From Burkholderia puraquae (GTDB lineage: Bacteria; Pseudomonadota; Gammaproteobacteria; Burkholderiales; Burkholderiaceae), in contig NZ_NBYX01000007.1 in NCBI RefSeq assembly GCF_002099195.1, positions 1 through 64,000 on the forward strand: a stretch of DNA of 64,000 nt. The letters run 5' to 3'. Shown here one piece after another: positions 10,812-17,594 of the stretch. Each line of letters begins with the position of its first letter. Position 1 is the first letter of the stretch. A program made the translations under genes and the position numbers. Below the pieces are notes generated by a model. The model ran no database searches. It saw only the letters and a list, made by a program, of their open reading frames with translations, and was not told the DNA's origin.

Positions 10812-10825
10812 GGCACGCGATTTGC
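10812..10825 (+). promoter_or_regulatory. sigma-54 promoter (-24/-12)
   Basis: GGCACG-CGAT-TTGC, an exact consensus apart from C instead of T before the GG. The GC ends 80 nt before the start at 10906. The 14-bp core is identical to the site at 16120-16133. Confidence 0.65.
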
Positions 10826-10905
10826 CATGTCGACGGGGATGACCACGATGACGATCACGCGCGTCGCGACCGATGCCGGCCGCGCGCACATCGAGCGGAG
10901 GCAGG

Positions 10906-11211
10906 ATGACGATTCCGAAACGGCGAGAGGGCGTGCGCTATGAACTGAACATTTGCGGCGGCGGTTTCGATTCGGTGAAGAGCCACTTCACGGCATGGAA
11001 GCGCGAGCCGCTGATTTACCGGCCCGAGCGCCGGATGTTCGAAGGCAAGGCCGACGTGCGGCCGCTCGGCGACGAAACGTTCGGCTCGACCGAGCCGGCG
11101 CGATTCGCGCTGCAGCGCGCGTGTGAGCCCGCCGACACCTATGCGCTCGCGGCACGCGTGCGCGACGACGGCCGCGAGTTGTGGCTCGTGATGGCCGCGT
11201 ACGACGCGTAG
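10906..11211 (+). CDS. Small protein of unknown function (101 aa)
   Basis: Begins MTIPKRREGVRYELNICGGGFDSVKSHF. It is soluble, mixed alpha/beta in appearance, with a C-terminal RDDGRELWLVMAAYDA. The start at 10906 has a GGAGG site; an upstream in-frame ATG at 10873 is inside the predicted leader and has none. Behind the sigma-54 element at 10812. I do not recognise the family. Confidence 0.75.
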   Translation: MTIPKRREGVRYELNICGGGFDSVKSHFTAWKREPLIYRPERRMFEGKADVRPLGDETFGSTEPARFALQRACEPADTYALAARVRDDGRELWLVMAAYDA

Positions 11212-11294
11212 CGGCGCGCGGACAGGCATCGCAGTGGACGGCATACCGAACGCGCGACGCACCGCGGGGGCGCGCGCGTGGCGCACAACCGGAC

Positions 11295-11308
11295 GGCACG
11301 CGGATTGC
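11295..11308 (+). promoter_or_regulatory. sigma-54 promoter (-24/-12)
   Basis: GGCACG-CGGA-TTGC, an exact core match; the GC ends 59 nt before the lipoprotein start at 11368. Confidence 0.65.
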
Positions 11309-11367
11309 GGACTTGCGTGGACCGGCTCGACCGATTCCTCGGCTGTAGCGGACTCAGGAGGATTTCG

Positions 11368-11658
11368 ATGAAACCGATCCGCACGATACGCGCGGGCGTA
11401 TGCATGATGGCCGCCGCGTGTGCGCTGGCGGCGTGCACGCAGCCTGCCCCCTACGGCGCGCGCGGCGCGCCGCCCCCGCCGCCCGGTGGCCACGCGGCGC
11501 CGCCGGGCACGACGATGCCCGATGCGAATACGCGTTACGAGACGCGTCCATCGCCGGGCAACACGATGCCGCCGGGCGCAGATGTCGGCGAACCGGCCGA
11601 CGTGCCGCCACCGGGCTCGAACGGGGCGCAAGGCGCCCCGCCGCCGATGCAGTACTGA
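11368..11658 (+). CDS. Proline/glycine-rich lipoprotein (96 aa)
   Basis: Has a type II signal peptide: MKPIRTIRAGVCMMAAACAL followed by lipobox LAAC, giving Cys23 as the lipidated residue. The mature part is low complexity, rich in Pro, Gly and Ala (PPPPPGG, PPPGSNGAQGAPPPMQY), with little predicted fold. The start at 11368 has a perfect AGGAGG; the longer frame from 11278 overlaps the sigma-54 promoter. Probably anchored in the outer membrane. No specific function can be named. Confidence 0.85.
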   Translation: MKPIRTIRAGVCMMAAACALAACTQPAPYGARGAPPPPPGGHAAPPGTTMPDANTRYETRPSPGNTMPPGADVGEPADVPPPGSNGAQGAPPPMQY

Positions 11659-11803
11659 TTCGACCCACGGCATGCGCATGGCGGGACGGTGCGCGAAACG
11701 CGTGCCCAAAACTTGCCGCCGGCTTGTAAAAAAGCGGCCCTGGCGGGCTGCAAGACGGGGTACGAACCCGCGTGAACCGCGCCGCGGCGCGATCGGCCCG
11801 TCT

Positions 11804-11817
11804 GGCATGGAAACTGC
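11804..11817 (+). promoter_or_regulatory. sigma-54 promoter candidate in front of rpoN
   Basis: TGG-CATGGAAACT-GC: the full TGGCATG -24 element with a CTGC -12. The GC ends 54 nt before the rpoN start. It suggests that this rpoN copy is transcribed by a sigma-54 holoenzyme, i.e. auto-regulated. Confidence 0.5.
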
Positions 11818-11871
11818 GTGAATCCTGACCGAATACGAAGCGAAACCCGCGAAACGTCAGGAGGGCCATCG

Positions 11872-13332
11872 ATGACCGTCTCGCTCGCGCTGCAGATGCG
11901 ACAGCATCTGGCACTTACGCCGAGGCTTCAGCAGTCGCTGCGGTTGCTGCAGTTGTCCTCGCTCGAATTTCAACAGGAATTGCGACAGGCGCTGGACCAG
12001 AATCCGTTTCTGGAGGACGGCCAGGCAGACGAGGAGCCTGCGGCCGACGCAAGCGGGCCGCAGGCCGAAGCTGCCGCGCCGGAAGCGGTGCCCGAGCCCG
12101 ACGACGCACGCGCACCGGACAGCGAGGTGCCTGAAGTGCCCGAGGTGTCCGAAGTGTCGTTGACGGCTGCGCCCGCGACGCGCGGCACGAGCCGCCAGGG
12201 CGAAAATGCGGACGGCCTGTCGCCCGGCGAATGGCTGGCCGCGGAACCGTCGCTGCATCAGCAACTGCACGATGCGCTGCGGCTTTACCCGCTGAACCGG
12301 CGCGACCGCGAAGCCGCGCGCATCGTGATCGACGCGCTCGACGACGACGGCTACCTGCGCCAGGAACTGGCCGAACTGCTGGCCGCGGCCGACCCCGCGC
12401 GGTTGTTGTCGGAGCAGGATCTCGCGATTGCATTGCGGCTCGTGCAGATGCTCGACCGCCCCGGCATCGCCGCGCGCTCGTTGTCCGAGTGTCTCGTGCT
12501 GCAGCTCGACGCGATCCCGGCCGGCACGCCGGCGCTCGCGGAAGCGAAAGCGATCGCGCGCGAGCATCTCGAGCGGCTCGCGCGCCGCGAGACGGCCGAG
12601 ATCCAGCGGCGTATCGGCTGCAATCCGCAGACGCTGCAGGCGGCCTGCGCGCTGGTGCGCGGGCTCGACCCGCGCCCCGGCAATCACTACGGCAGCACGC
12701 GCGGCGACTACGTGGTGCCCGACGTGATCGTGCGCCAGGTGCGCGACGACTGGATCGTGACGATCAACCCGGCCGTGCTGCCGCGTGCGCGGCTGCACGA
12801 ACGCTATGCGACGCTGTTCGCGCAGTCGAGCGGCGAGCGCGATTCGCCGCTCGGCCAGCAGTTGCAGGAAGCGCGCTGGCTGATCCGCAACGTGCAGAAG
12901 CGCTTCGACACCATCCAGCGCGTGGGCGAATGCATCGTCGCGCGTCAGCGCGATTTCTTCCGCTACGGCGAGATCGCGATGAAGCCGCTCGTGCTGCGCG
13001 ACATCGCCGAGGAACTCGACCTGCACGAATCGACCGTGTCGCGCGCGACGGGCAACAAGTACATGGCCACGCCGCACGGCACGTTCGAGTTCAAGCATTT
13101 CTTCCCGCGCAAGCTCGAGGCGGCCGGCAAGGGCGTGTGCTCGGCCGCGGCGGCGAAGGTGCTGATCCGCGACATGATCGCGGCCGAGCGGCACACCGAT
13201 CCGCTGTCCGACGTCGCGCTCGCGCACAACCTCGCGGGCCGCGGCATCCTGCTTGCGCGTCGGACGGTGACGAAGTATCGCCAGGCGATGAAGATTCCGC
13301 CGGCCGACCTGCGGCGCCGCGCCGCCGCGTGA
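11872..13332 (+). CDS. rpoN2: RNA polymerase sigma-54 factor (RpoN, second-copy type)
   Basis: 486 residues. Region I is Gln/Leu-rich (MTVSLALQMRQHLALTPRLQQSLRLLQLSSLEFQQEL) and binds the activator and core. An acidic, low-complexity region II covers about 45-120 (PEVPEVSEVS). Region III has the core-binding and helix-turn-helix parts (VLRDIAEELDLHESTVSRATGNKYM), and the RpoN box ARRTVTKYRQ is at about 462-471 near the C terminus. The start at 11872 has AGGAGG; a GTG at 11818 lies inside the promoter. The housekeeping rpoN of Burkholderia sits with ptsN/hpf-type genes; none is here, so this is called a second copy by inference. Confidence 0.95.
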   Translation: MTVSLALQMRQHLALTPRLQQSLRLLQLSSLEFQQELRQALDQNPFLEDGQADEEPAADASGPQAEAAAPEAVPEPDDARAPDSEVPEVPEVSEVSLTAAPATRGTSRQGENADGLSPGEWLAAEPSLHQQLHDALRLYPLNRRDREAARIVIDALDDDGYLRQELAELLAAADPARLLSEQDLAIALRLVQMLDRPGIAARSLSECLVLQLDAIPAGTPALAEAKAIAREHLERLARRETAEIQRRIGCNPQTLQAACALVRGLDPRPGNHYGSTRGDYVVPDVIVRQVRDDWIVTINPAVLPRARLHERYATLFAQSSGERDSPLGQQLQEARWLIRNVQKRFDTIQRVGECIVARQRDFFRYGEIAMKPLVLRDIAEELDLHESTVSRATGNKYMATPHGTFEFKHFFPRKLEAAGKGVCSAAAAKVLIRDMIAAERHTDPLSDVALAHNLAGRGILLARRTVTKYRQAMKIPPADLRRRAAA

Positions 13333-13408
13333 CGGCTGCCGGGCGGCGGGATCGCGCGCGCGTGCCGGCCGTCGCGTCGACGCGCGCGCCAACGACAGGA
13401 GCGCAACC

Positions 13409-13597
13409 ATGCCAGCAAAATCCCAGGCCCAGCAACGGGCCGCAGGGGCCGCGCTGTCTGCCAAGCGCGGCAAGACGAAGATCAAGGATCTCAAGCCACC
13501 GGCGAAGTCGATGGCGAGGTCGATGAGCGAAAAGGAACTCGAAAAAATGGCGTCCACGCCGAGGCGCGGCAAACCGGAGCACAAGCACGATGCGTGA
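13409..13597 (+). CDS. DUF3008-family small basic protein
   Basis: 62 residues, [21 protein letters not shown] ... [26 protein letters not shown], matching DUF3008 along its length. It is lysine-rich and probably unstructured or helical; the family is common in stress-type small gene sets and has no defined biochemistry. Starts 76 bp after rpoN2 with a CAGGAG site and has no sigma-54 element of its own, so probably read through from the rpoN2 promoter. Confidence 0.88.
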   Translation: MPAKSQAQQRAAGAALSAKRGKTKIKDLKPPAKSMARSMSEKELEKMASTPRRGKPEHKHDA

Positions 13598-13643
13598 ACG
13601 GCGACGACGTGTGCTGACAACTGCTGCCATCCAGGAGGTATCC

Positions 13644-13805
13644 ATGCTGCGATACGCTGTCATCTTCTTCATCATCGCGATCGTCGCGGCCGTGTTCGGT
13701 TTCGGCGGGATCGCGGCCGGCGCGGCGGAGATCGCGAAGATCCTGTTCTATATCTTCGTCGTGATCTTCCTCGTCACGCTGCTGCTGGGCGTCGTGCGAC
13801 GATGA
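13644..13805 (+). CDS. DUF1328-family two-helix membrane protein
   Basis: 53 residues: [38 protein letters not shown], two hydrophobic helices separated by a glycine-rich turn, ending LLLGVVRR. This is the whole DUF1328/YtjA pattern. An upstream ATG at 13590 adds 18 charged residues; the start at 13644 has AGGAGG. Its last four bases overlap the next start (ATGA). Function unknown; such proteins are often stress induced. Confidence 0.9.
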   Translation: MLRYAVIFFIIAIVAAVFGFGGIAAGAAEIAKILFYIFVVIFLVTLLLGVVRR

Positions 13806-14188
13806 GCCGCGCGCCCGACCGGTCGCAGCGCATCGCGGAACTCGAGCATGCGCTCGCGAACGGCTTCCCGTCGCAGTCGACCGTCGTCGTCCATGCGGAC
13901 GACGCATCGGGGCGGCTGACGATCCAGGTGTCGTGGGTGCGTGTGCCGGCCGACGAAGGCGCGCGCGAATGGCGTTGCTCGGTCGATCTTCGGTTCGATC
14001 CGGACGTGATCACGCGCTATGCGTCGCTCGGCGCGGCCGACCGGCTGCGCGTGCGCACGCATCTGTGCGACAGCGCGCGGCGTGCGGTGGACGAGCGCAA
14101 GCCACGCGTCGAGGACGAGGCGATCGAGTGCGACGTGGCGCTCGACGTGACGCGCGCCGAACTCGACGCGGCGCTGCGCGCGCCCTGA
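13802..14188 (+). CDS. Small protein, paralogue of the 16240 gene
   Basis: 128 residues, translationally coupled to the DUF1328 gene by a 4-bp ATGA overlap. A core [18 protein letters not shown] ... [16 protein letters not shown] ... [10 protein letters not shown] parallels the 16240 protein (TVHVDVATGRVMFQAAW ... DTMERYADL ... RMRVHAILHD), with matching order and spacing. Soluble, acidic. The family may be DUF3022, but I am not sure. Function unknown. Confidence 0.8.
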   Translation: MSRAPDRSQRIAELEHALANGFPSQSTVVVHADDASGRLTIQVSWVRVPADEGAREWRCSVDLRFDPDVITRYASLGAADRLRVRTHLCDSARRAVDERKPRVEDEAIECDVALDVTRAELDAALRAP

Positions 14189-14295
14189 TACGGCAGCCGT
14201 GTGCGGGGTGGCGGTGCGGCGAACCGCGTGGCCGTCGCCTCCCCGCACGCGGCGAACGCACGTCGATGTCGATTCCTCCCTCAACGGCCCGGACC

Positions 14296-14313
14296 CTGCC
14301 ACGCGCGTGGCAG
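14296..14313. terminator. 18-bp perfect palindrome between convergent genes
   Basis: CTGCCACGC-GCGTGGCAG lies between the 3' end of the rpoN2 group (14188) and the 3' end of the antiporter gene (14347). It can form a strong hairpin from either direction but has no following U run, so it is a hairpin-type stop at best. Confidence 0.4.
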
Positions 14314-14346
14314 CCCGATTGCGTGGCCCCGCGCATCATGAACGTA

Positions 14347-15669
14347 TCAGCGCCGATGCTGCTGCAACCGGTGATACCAGTTCATCAGCGGTGTCGCGGA
14401 GATCCCGTGCGCGATCACCGATGCGGACACGATAGCCAGCACCGGGGCCGCGAGCGGGCGCACCGTGCCGGATGGTCCGTGTTCGAGCGCGAACAGCAGA
14501 TAGTAGAACGAGCCGATTCCCCGGATGCCGAACCACGCCATCAGCCGCCGCTGCGGATGTGTCGCGCGCGACCCGGCGAGCGTGACCAGCACGGCGAGCG
14601 GCCGCACGGCGACGAACAGCACGACGGCCAGTACCGCCGCTCTCCACGTGAGCAGCGGGTCCGGCAGCGTCATGAGGACGCTGCCGATCATCGTCATCAC
14701 GACGGCTTCCGCGATCCGTTCGAGTTCGATCGTGAAGCCGAGCACCGATTCGGCCATGTATGCATGCGCTTTCTCCGGATGCTTCTCGGTGGCGACGACG
14801 TCGGCCGAATCGATCTGGCCGATCACTTCGCTCGGCGTGCGGTCGCCGCTCGCGCGATGTTCGACGCGGCGCATCGCGACCCCGGCCGCGAACGCCGCGA
14901 TGAACCCGAACGCGTGCGCGAACTGCGCGGCACCGAACGACAGCACGATCAGCGCGAGCGCGAAGAAGCCTTCGAGGCCGAGCGCCTGGGCGTGACGCGT
15001 GCGCAGCCAGCCGATCGTCTTCGTCGTGATCCAGCCGAGGCCGCCGCCGATCGCGGCCGCACCGGCGATGCCCCACAGCGCGGCGAGCGCGAACGCGCCC
15101 GACAGCGGCGGCAGCCCGTGCGTCGCATCGTGCGCACCGCACAGCACGAGCCCGGCCAGCGCGAACGGCAGCGCGATTCCGTCGTTCAGGCCGCCTTCGC
15201 CCGACAGCGCGAAGCGCACGAGGTCGCGGTCGCCCGGGTCGTGCACCTGGACGTCGTGCGCGAGCACGGGGTCGGTCGGCGCGAGGATCGCCGCGAGCAG
15301 CAGCGCGGGAGCCCAGTCGAGCCCGAGTACGAGCATCGCGCACGCGGCGAGCAGCGGCACGGTGAGGCCCATCGCGAGCAGGCCGACGCGGCACGGCACG
15401 CGCCACAGCCGGTCGGTGAGCGGCACGCGCAGCCGCAGCCCGATCGCGAACAGCGACACGAGCAGTGCGACCTCGACGATCTCGCGCAGCAGCCGTGCAT
15501 CGCGGCCGATGTCGAGCTGCAGCAGGCCCGCGCCGGACGGGCCGAGCGCGACGCCGAGTGCCAGGTAGATCATCGCGGCGCTGCACGGCAGGTGACGCAG
15601 TGCGGACGTCGCGAGGCCCATGCCCATCAGCACCGCGCCGACGATCAGGTACCAGAGCGTCTCGTGCAT
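14347..15669 (-). CDS. CPA1-family cation:proton antiporter (NhaP type)
   Basis: 440 residues with 11-13 hydrophobic segments. It exchanges Na+ or K+ for H+ across the inner membrane. Conserved parts are YLALGVALGPSGAGLLQLD near the N terminus, the ion-site segment ILAPTDPVLAHDVQV, LSGEGGLNDGIALPFALAGL (the ND motif of CPA1) and WFGIRGIGSFYYLLFALEHG near the C terminus. It has no long cytosolic tail, unlike many NhaP proteins. Convergent with the rpoN2 group; its upstream neighbour on the same strand is the DUF3175 gene, 40 bp away, so it may share that gene's sigma-54 promoter. Confidence 0.9.
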   Translation of the reverse strand: MHETLWYLIVGAVLMGMGLATSALRHLPCSAAMIYLALGVALGPSGAGLLQLDIGRDARLLREIVEVALLVSLFAIGLRLRVPLTDRLWRVPCRVGLLAMGLTVPLLAACAMLVLGLDWAPALLLAAILAPTDPVLAHDVQVHDPGDRDLVRFALSGEGGLNDGIALPFALAGLVLCGAHDATHGLPPLSGAFALAALWGIAGAAAIGGGLGWITTKTIGWLRTRHAQALGLEGFFALALIVLSFGAAQFAHAFGFIAAFAAGVAMRRVEHRASGDRTPSEVIGQIDSADVVATEKHPEKAHAYMAESVLGFTIELERIAEAVVMTMIGSVLMTLPDPLLTWRAAVLAVVLFVAVRPLAVLVTLAGSRATHPQRRLMAWFGIRGIGSFYYLLFALEHGPSGTVRPLAAPVLAIVSASVIAHGISATPLMNWYHRLQQHRR

Positions 15670-15709
15670 GTATGCCGTCGCAGCAGGCCGATGACGGGGT
15701 CGCGCGCCG

Positions 15710-16066
15710 TCATGGCTTGCGGCCGAACGCCTCGCGCAGTTTCCGCTTGGCGCGTTCGAGCGTTGCGCGGCGCGTTTTCGGCAGGTTGCGGCCCGCGCGG
15801 TTCACGTAGAAGTTCAGCATCGACATCGCCGACTGGAACGGCGATGCCTTGCGGCGGCGGCTGTGTTCGGCCGAATGCTTCAGCGACGCGGCGATCGCGG
15901 CAGGATCGTCGGACTTGAAGATATCGGGTTCGATGTCGAGCGCATCGCTTGTTTGCGTGACGCCGGCGGACCAGCGCTTGCGGTGTTGCGGGGCGATGTT
16001 TCGGGCGCGGCCCGGGTGTCGCGTCAGGCGCTTGCCGTGCGCGTGGGAAGCGGTAGCGGAAGGCAT
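15710..16066 (-). CDS. DUF3175-family protein
   Basis: 118 residues. The core VTQTSDALDIEPDIFKSDDP-AAIAASLKHSAEHSRRRKASPFQSAMSML and the basic tail TLERAKRKLREAFGRKP match DUF3175. The N terminus is very basic (HGKRLTRHPGRARNIAPQHRKRW). The ATG at 16066 is chosen because GGGAGC lies 9 nt upstream; ATGs at 16081 and 16210 lack a good site. It is driven by a minus-strand sigma-54 promoter at 16120-16133 and may be co-transcribed with the antiporter gene. Confidence 0.82.
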   Translation of the reverse strand: MPSATASHAHGKRLTRHPGRARNIAPQHRKRWSAGVTQTSDALDIEPDIFKSDDPAAIAASLKHSAEHSRRRKASPFQSAMSMLNFYVNRAGRNLPKTRRATLERAKRKLREAFGRKP

Positions 16067-16119
16067 TGCGTGGGCTCCCATTAGGGGTTCACAAGGGACG
16101 GAGTACAGGCGTTTGCGGC

Positions 16120-16133
16120 GCAAATCGCGTGCC
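16120..16133 (-). promoter_or_regulatory. sigma-54 promoter (-24/-12), minus strand
   Basis: On the minus strand: GGCACG-CGAT-TTGC, identical to the core at 10812-10825. The GC ends 53 nt before the DUF3175 start. It diverges from the site at 16176. Confidence 0.65.
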
Positions 16134-16175
16134 GCATGGCGCGCATCATCAACGCGACGAACCCGTGCCGCGGGC

Positions 16176-16189
16176 GGCACGGGCGTTGC
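16176..16189 (+). promoter_or_regulatory. sigma-54 promoter (-24/-12)
   Basis: GGCACG-GGCG-TTGC; the GC ends 50 nt before the start at 16240. Divergent partner of 16120-16133, with 42 bp between the two elements. Confidence 0.65.
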
Positions 16190-16239
16190 TGGACAAGACG
16201 GGCAGGACACGCCACCCCGCCATCAAGCAGGAGGACATC

Positions 16240-16614
16240 ATGCAATCGCATTCCCGGATCTGGCTGGAGAACGACGAGATCGACAACGAAGATGCCGACG
16301 GCGAGACGATCGACACCGACGATCTCGATACGACGGTCCATGTCGACGTCGCGACGGGCAGGGTCATGTTTCAGGCGGCGTGGGCGCAGGCGGCCGACCC
16401 GCCGCCCGAGACCGCGGAACATTCGGTCGTGCTCGTGCTCGACTGCGACACGATGGAGCGCTACGCGGATCTCGACGAAGGCACGCGGATGCGCGTGCAC
16501 GCGATCCTGCACGACACGGTGCAGGACCTGCTCGACCGCCTGCCCGACGAGAACGTGACGCTGACGGTCGAGCTGACCGACGCGATGCTCGACGCCGCGT
16601 GCCGTCTGCAGTAA
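16240..16614 (+). CDS. Small acidic protein, paralogue of the 13802 gene
   Basis: 124 residues with a strongly acidic N terminus (LENDEIDNEDADGETIDTDDLDTT), followed by the shared core described for the 13802 protein and ending LTVELTDAMLDAACRLQ. Starts with an AGGAGG site. Monocistronic behind its own sigma-54 promoter. Function unknown. Confidence 0.82.
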   Translation: MQSHSRIWLENDEIDNEDADGETIDTDDLDTTVHVDVATGRVMFQAAWAQAADPPPETAEHSVVLVLDCDTMERYADLDEGTRMRVHAILHDTVQDLLDRLPDENVTLTVELTDAMLDAACRLQ

Positions 16615-16660
16615 CCGCGTCGATCGGCCAGGCGATTCCGTCCATGCGAACGGGCGTGCG

Positions 16661-16674
16661 GGCATGCCGCTTGC
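16661..16674 (+). promoter_or_regulatory. sigma-54 promoter (-24/-12)
   Basis: GGCATG-CCGC-TTGC, preceded by G. The GC ends 59 nt before the 29-residue frame at 16734 and 153 nt before the DUF1488 gene. Confidence 0.55.
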
Positions 16675-16733
16675 TGCGCGACAGGCATGGCACGACAGTG
16701 CCGGACTGTGCCGCCACGCGGACGGAGGGTTTC

Positions 16734-16823
16734 ATGAGTAGCAAGCTGGATCATTGCATGGTCGCCATTCTCGCGGTCGACGGCGCGTCGCCGGTCGATC
16801 ACCTCCTGGCGCGGAGCGCCTGA
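16734..16823 (+). CDS. Possible 29-residue small ORF or leader peptide
   Basis: MSSKLDHCMVAILAVDGASP... with a GGAGGG ribosome site 6 nt before the ATG. It lies in the transcript made from the sigma-54 site at 16661 and ends 4 bp before the ATG of the DUF1488 gene, whose own ribosome site (GGAG) is inside this frame. It could be a coupling leader or the remnant of a longer gene. No homology recognised. Confidence 0.35.
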   Translation: MSSKLDHCMVAILAVDGASPVDHLLARSA

Positions 16824-16827
16824 GACG

Positions 16828-17142
16828 ATGCCGGCCGATTCCACCCGCCGCGTGACGCTGGCCGACGCGCCGCCCGTGTTCGATGGTGCGGAACTGCAGT
16901 TGTGCTTCGTCGTCGCTGTCGATGGCGAACCGCAGACCTGCGCGATCACGGTCGAAGCGCTGGAGGATCATTTCGGCGCGAAGTCGGCGCTGGAGGCCGA
17001 TCTGCGCGATGCGTTCGAACAGGGCCGCGCGCGGATCGAAGCCGCATGCGCGGACGTGCTGGCCGACGGCAACGGCGGCGTGGTGCTGCACAGCGGCGAT
17101 TTCCGCGCGCCGGCCGGCCTGTCCAGGTTGCGGCGGCCCTGA
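16828..17142 (+). CDS. DUF1488-family protein
   Basis: 104 residues. Matches DUF1488: an early hydrophobic LCFVVAVDGEPQTCAITVEALEDHFGAKS, then a helical LEADLRDAFEQGRARIEAACA. Soluble. No biochemical role is known for the family. Translated from an ATG 4 bp downstream of the 29-residue frame, which suggests coupling. Confidence 0.82.
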   Translation: MPADSTRRVTLADAPPVFDGAELQLCFVVAVDGEPQTCAITVEALEDHFGAKSALEADLRDAFEQGRARIEAACADVLADGNGGVVLHSGDFRAPAGLSRLRRP

Positions 17143-17299
17143 TCCGGCCCTGATCCGGTCGTCGTTGCCGGCGCGTCGTGCCGCGGCTTGCGCCCGGCAT
17201 TACACGCCGTTGAAAACTTTGCACCGGCCGCCGGCCGCCGCGCGGTGCCACATCGCGTCGCGCGCCGGTGGCGCAGGCAGCGGCTACGTCGGGCAAACC

Positions 17300-17313
17300 G
17301 GCATGATGACTGC
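17300..17313 (+). promoter_or_regulatory. sigma-54 promoter candidate (-24/-12)
   Basis: GGCATG-ATGA-CTGC; the GC ends 53 nt before the start at 17367. The CTGC -12 is the same variant as in front of rpoN2. Confidence 0.5.
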
Positions 17314-17366
17314 CTGCGTTCCTCGGGCCGGCGCGCCTCTCGTCCAGCCGCCAACGGGGAACAAGC

Positions 17367-17594
17367 ATGCTGACCGCCCATGAATTCGCCACGTTGTTCC
17401 TGGTGCAGCGCGCACCAGAGCAACTCCAGATCGACCGCGACGATGTCGTCGCACTGGTCGAACGGCACCTGATCGTGATGCAGCACGATGACGCGTCCGG
17501 CGAGCGCCGGCCCGCGCTGACGGCCGACGGGCTGTCACTCGTGCAGTGCGTGCAGCGCAACGACGCGAGCGAGCCCGACGTTACCGATGCATGA
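17367..17594 (+). CDS. Small protein of unknown function (75 aa)
   Basis: MLTAHEFATLFLVQRAPEQL ... DDVVALVERHLIVMQHDD ... RPALTADGLSLVQCVQR. It looks like a short, winged-helix-sized alpha/beta protein (a helix, then an LTADG turn), but no family is recognised. GGGGAA ribosome site. Its last 14 bases overlap the 3' end of treY on the opposite strand, so the two transcripts are convergent and antisense at their ends. Confidence 0.65.
   Translation: MLTAHEFATLFLVQRAPEQLQIDRDDVVALVERHLIVMQHDDASGERRPALTADGLSLVQCVQRNDASEPDVTDA

Noticed and set aside
14308-14322. TGG-CAGCCCGATT-GC, a sigma-54-like element on the plus strand
   Set aside because: It overlaps the 18-bp terminator palindrome, has CAGC instead of CACG, and points into the 3' end of the convergent antiporter gene with no gene to serve.
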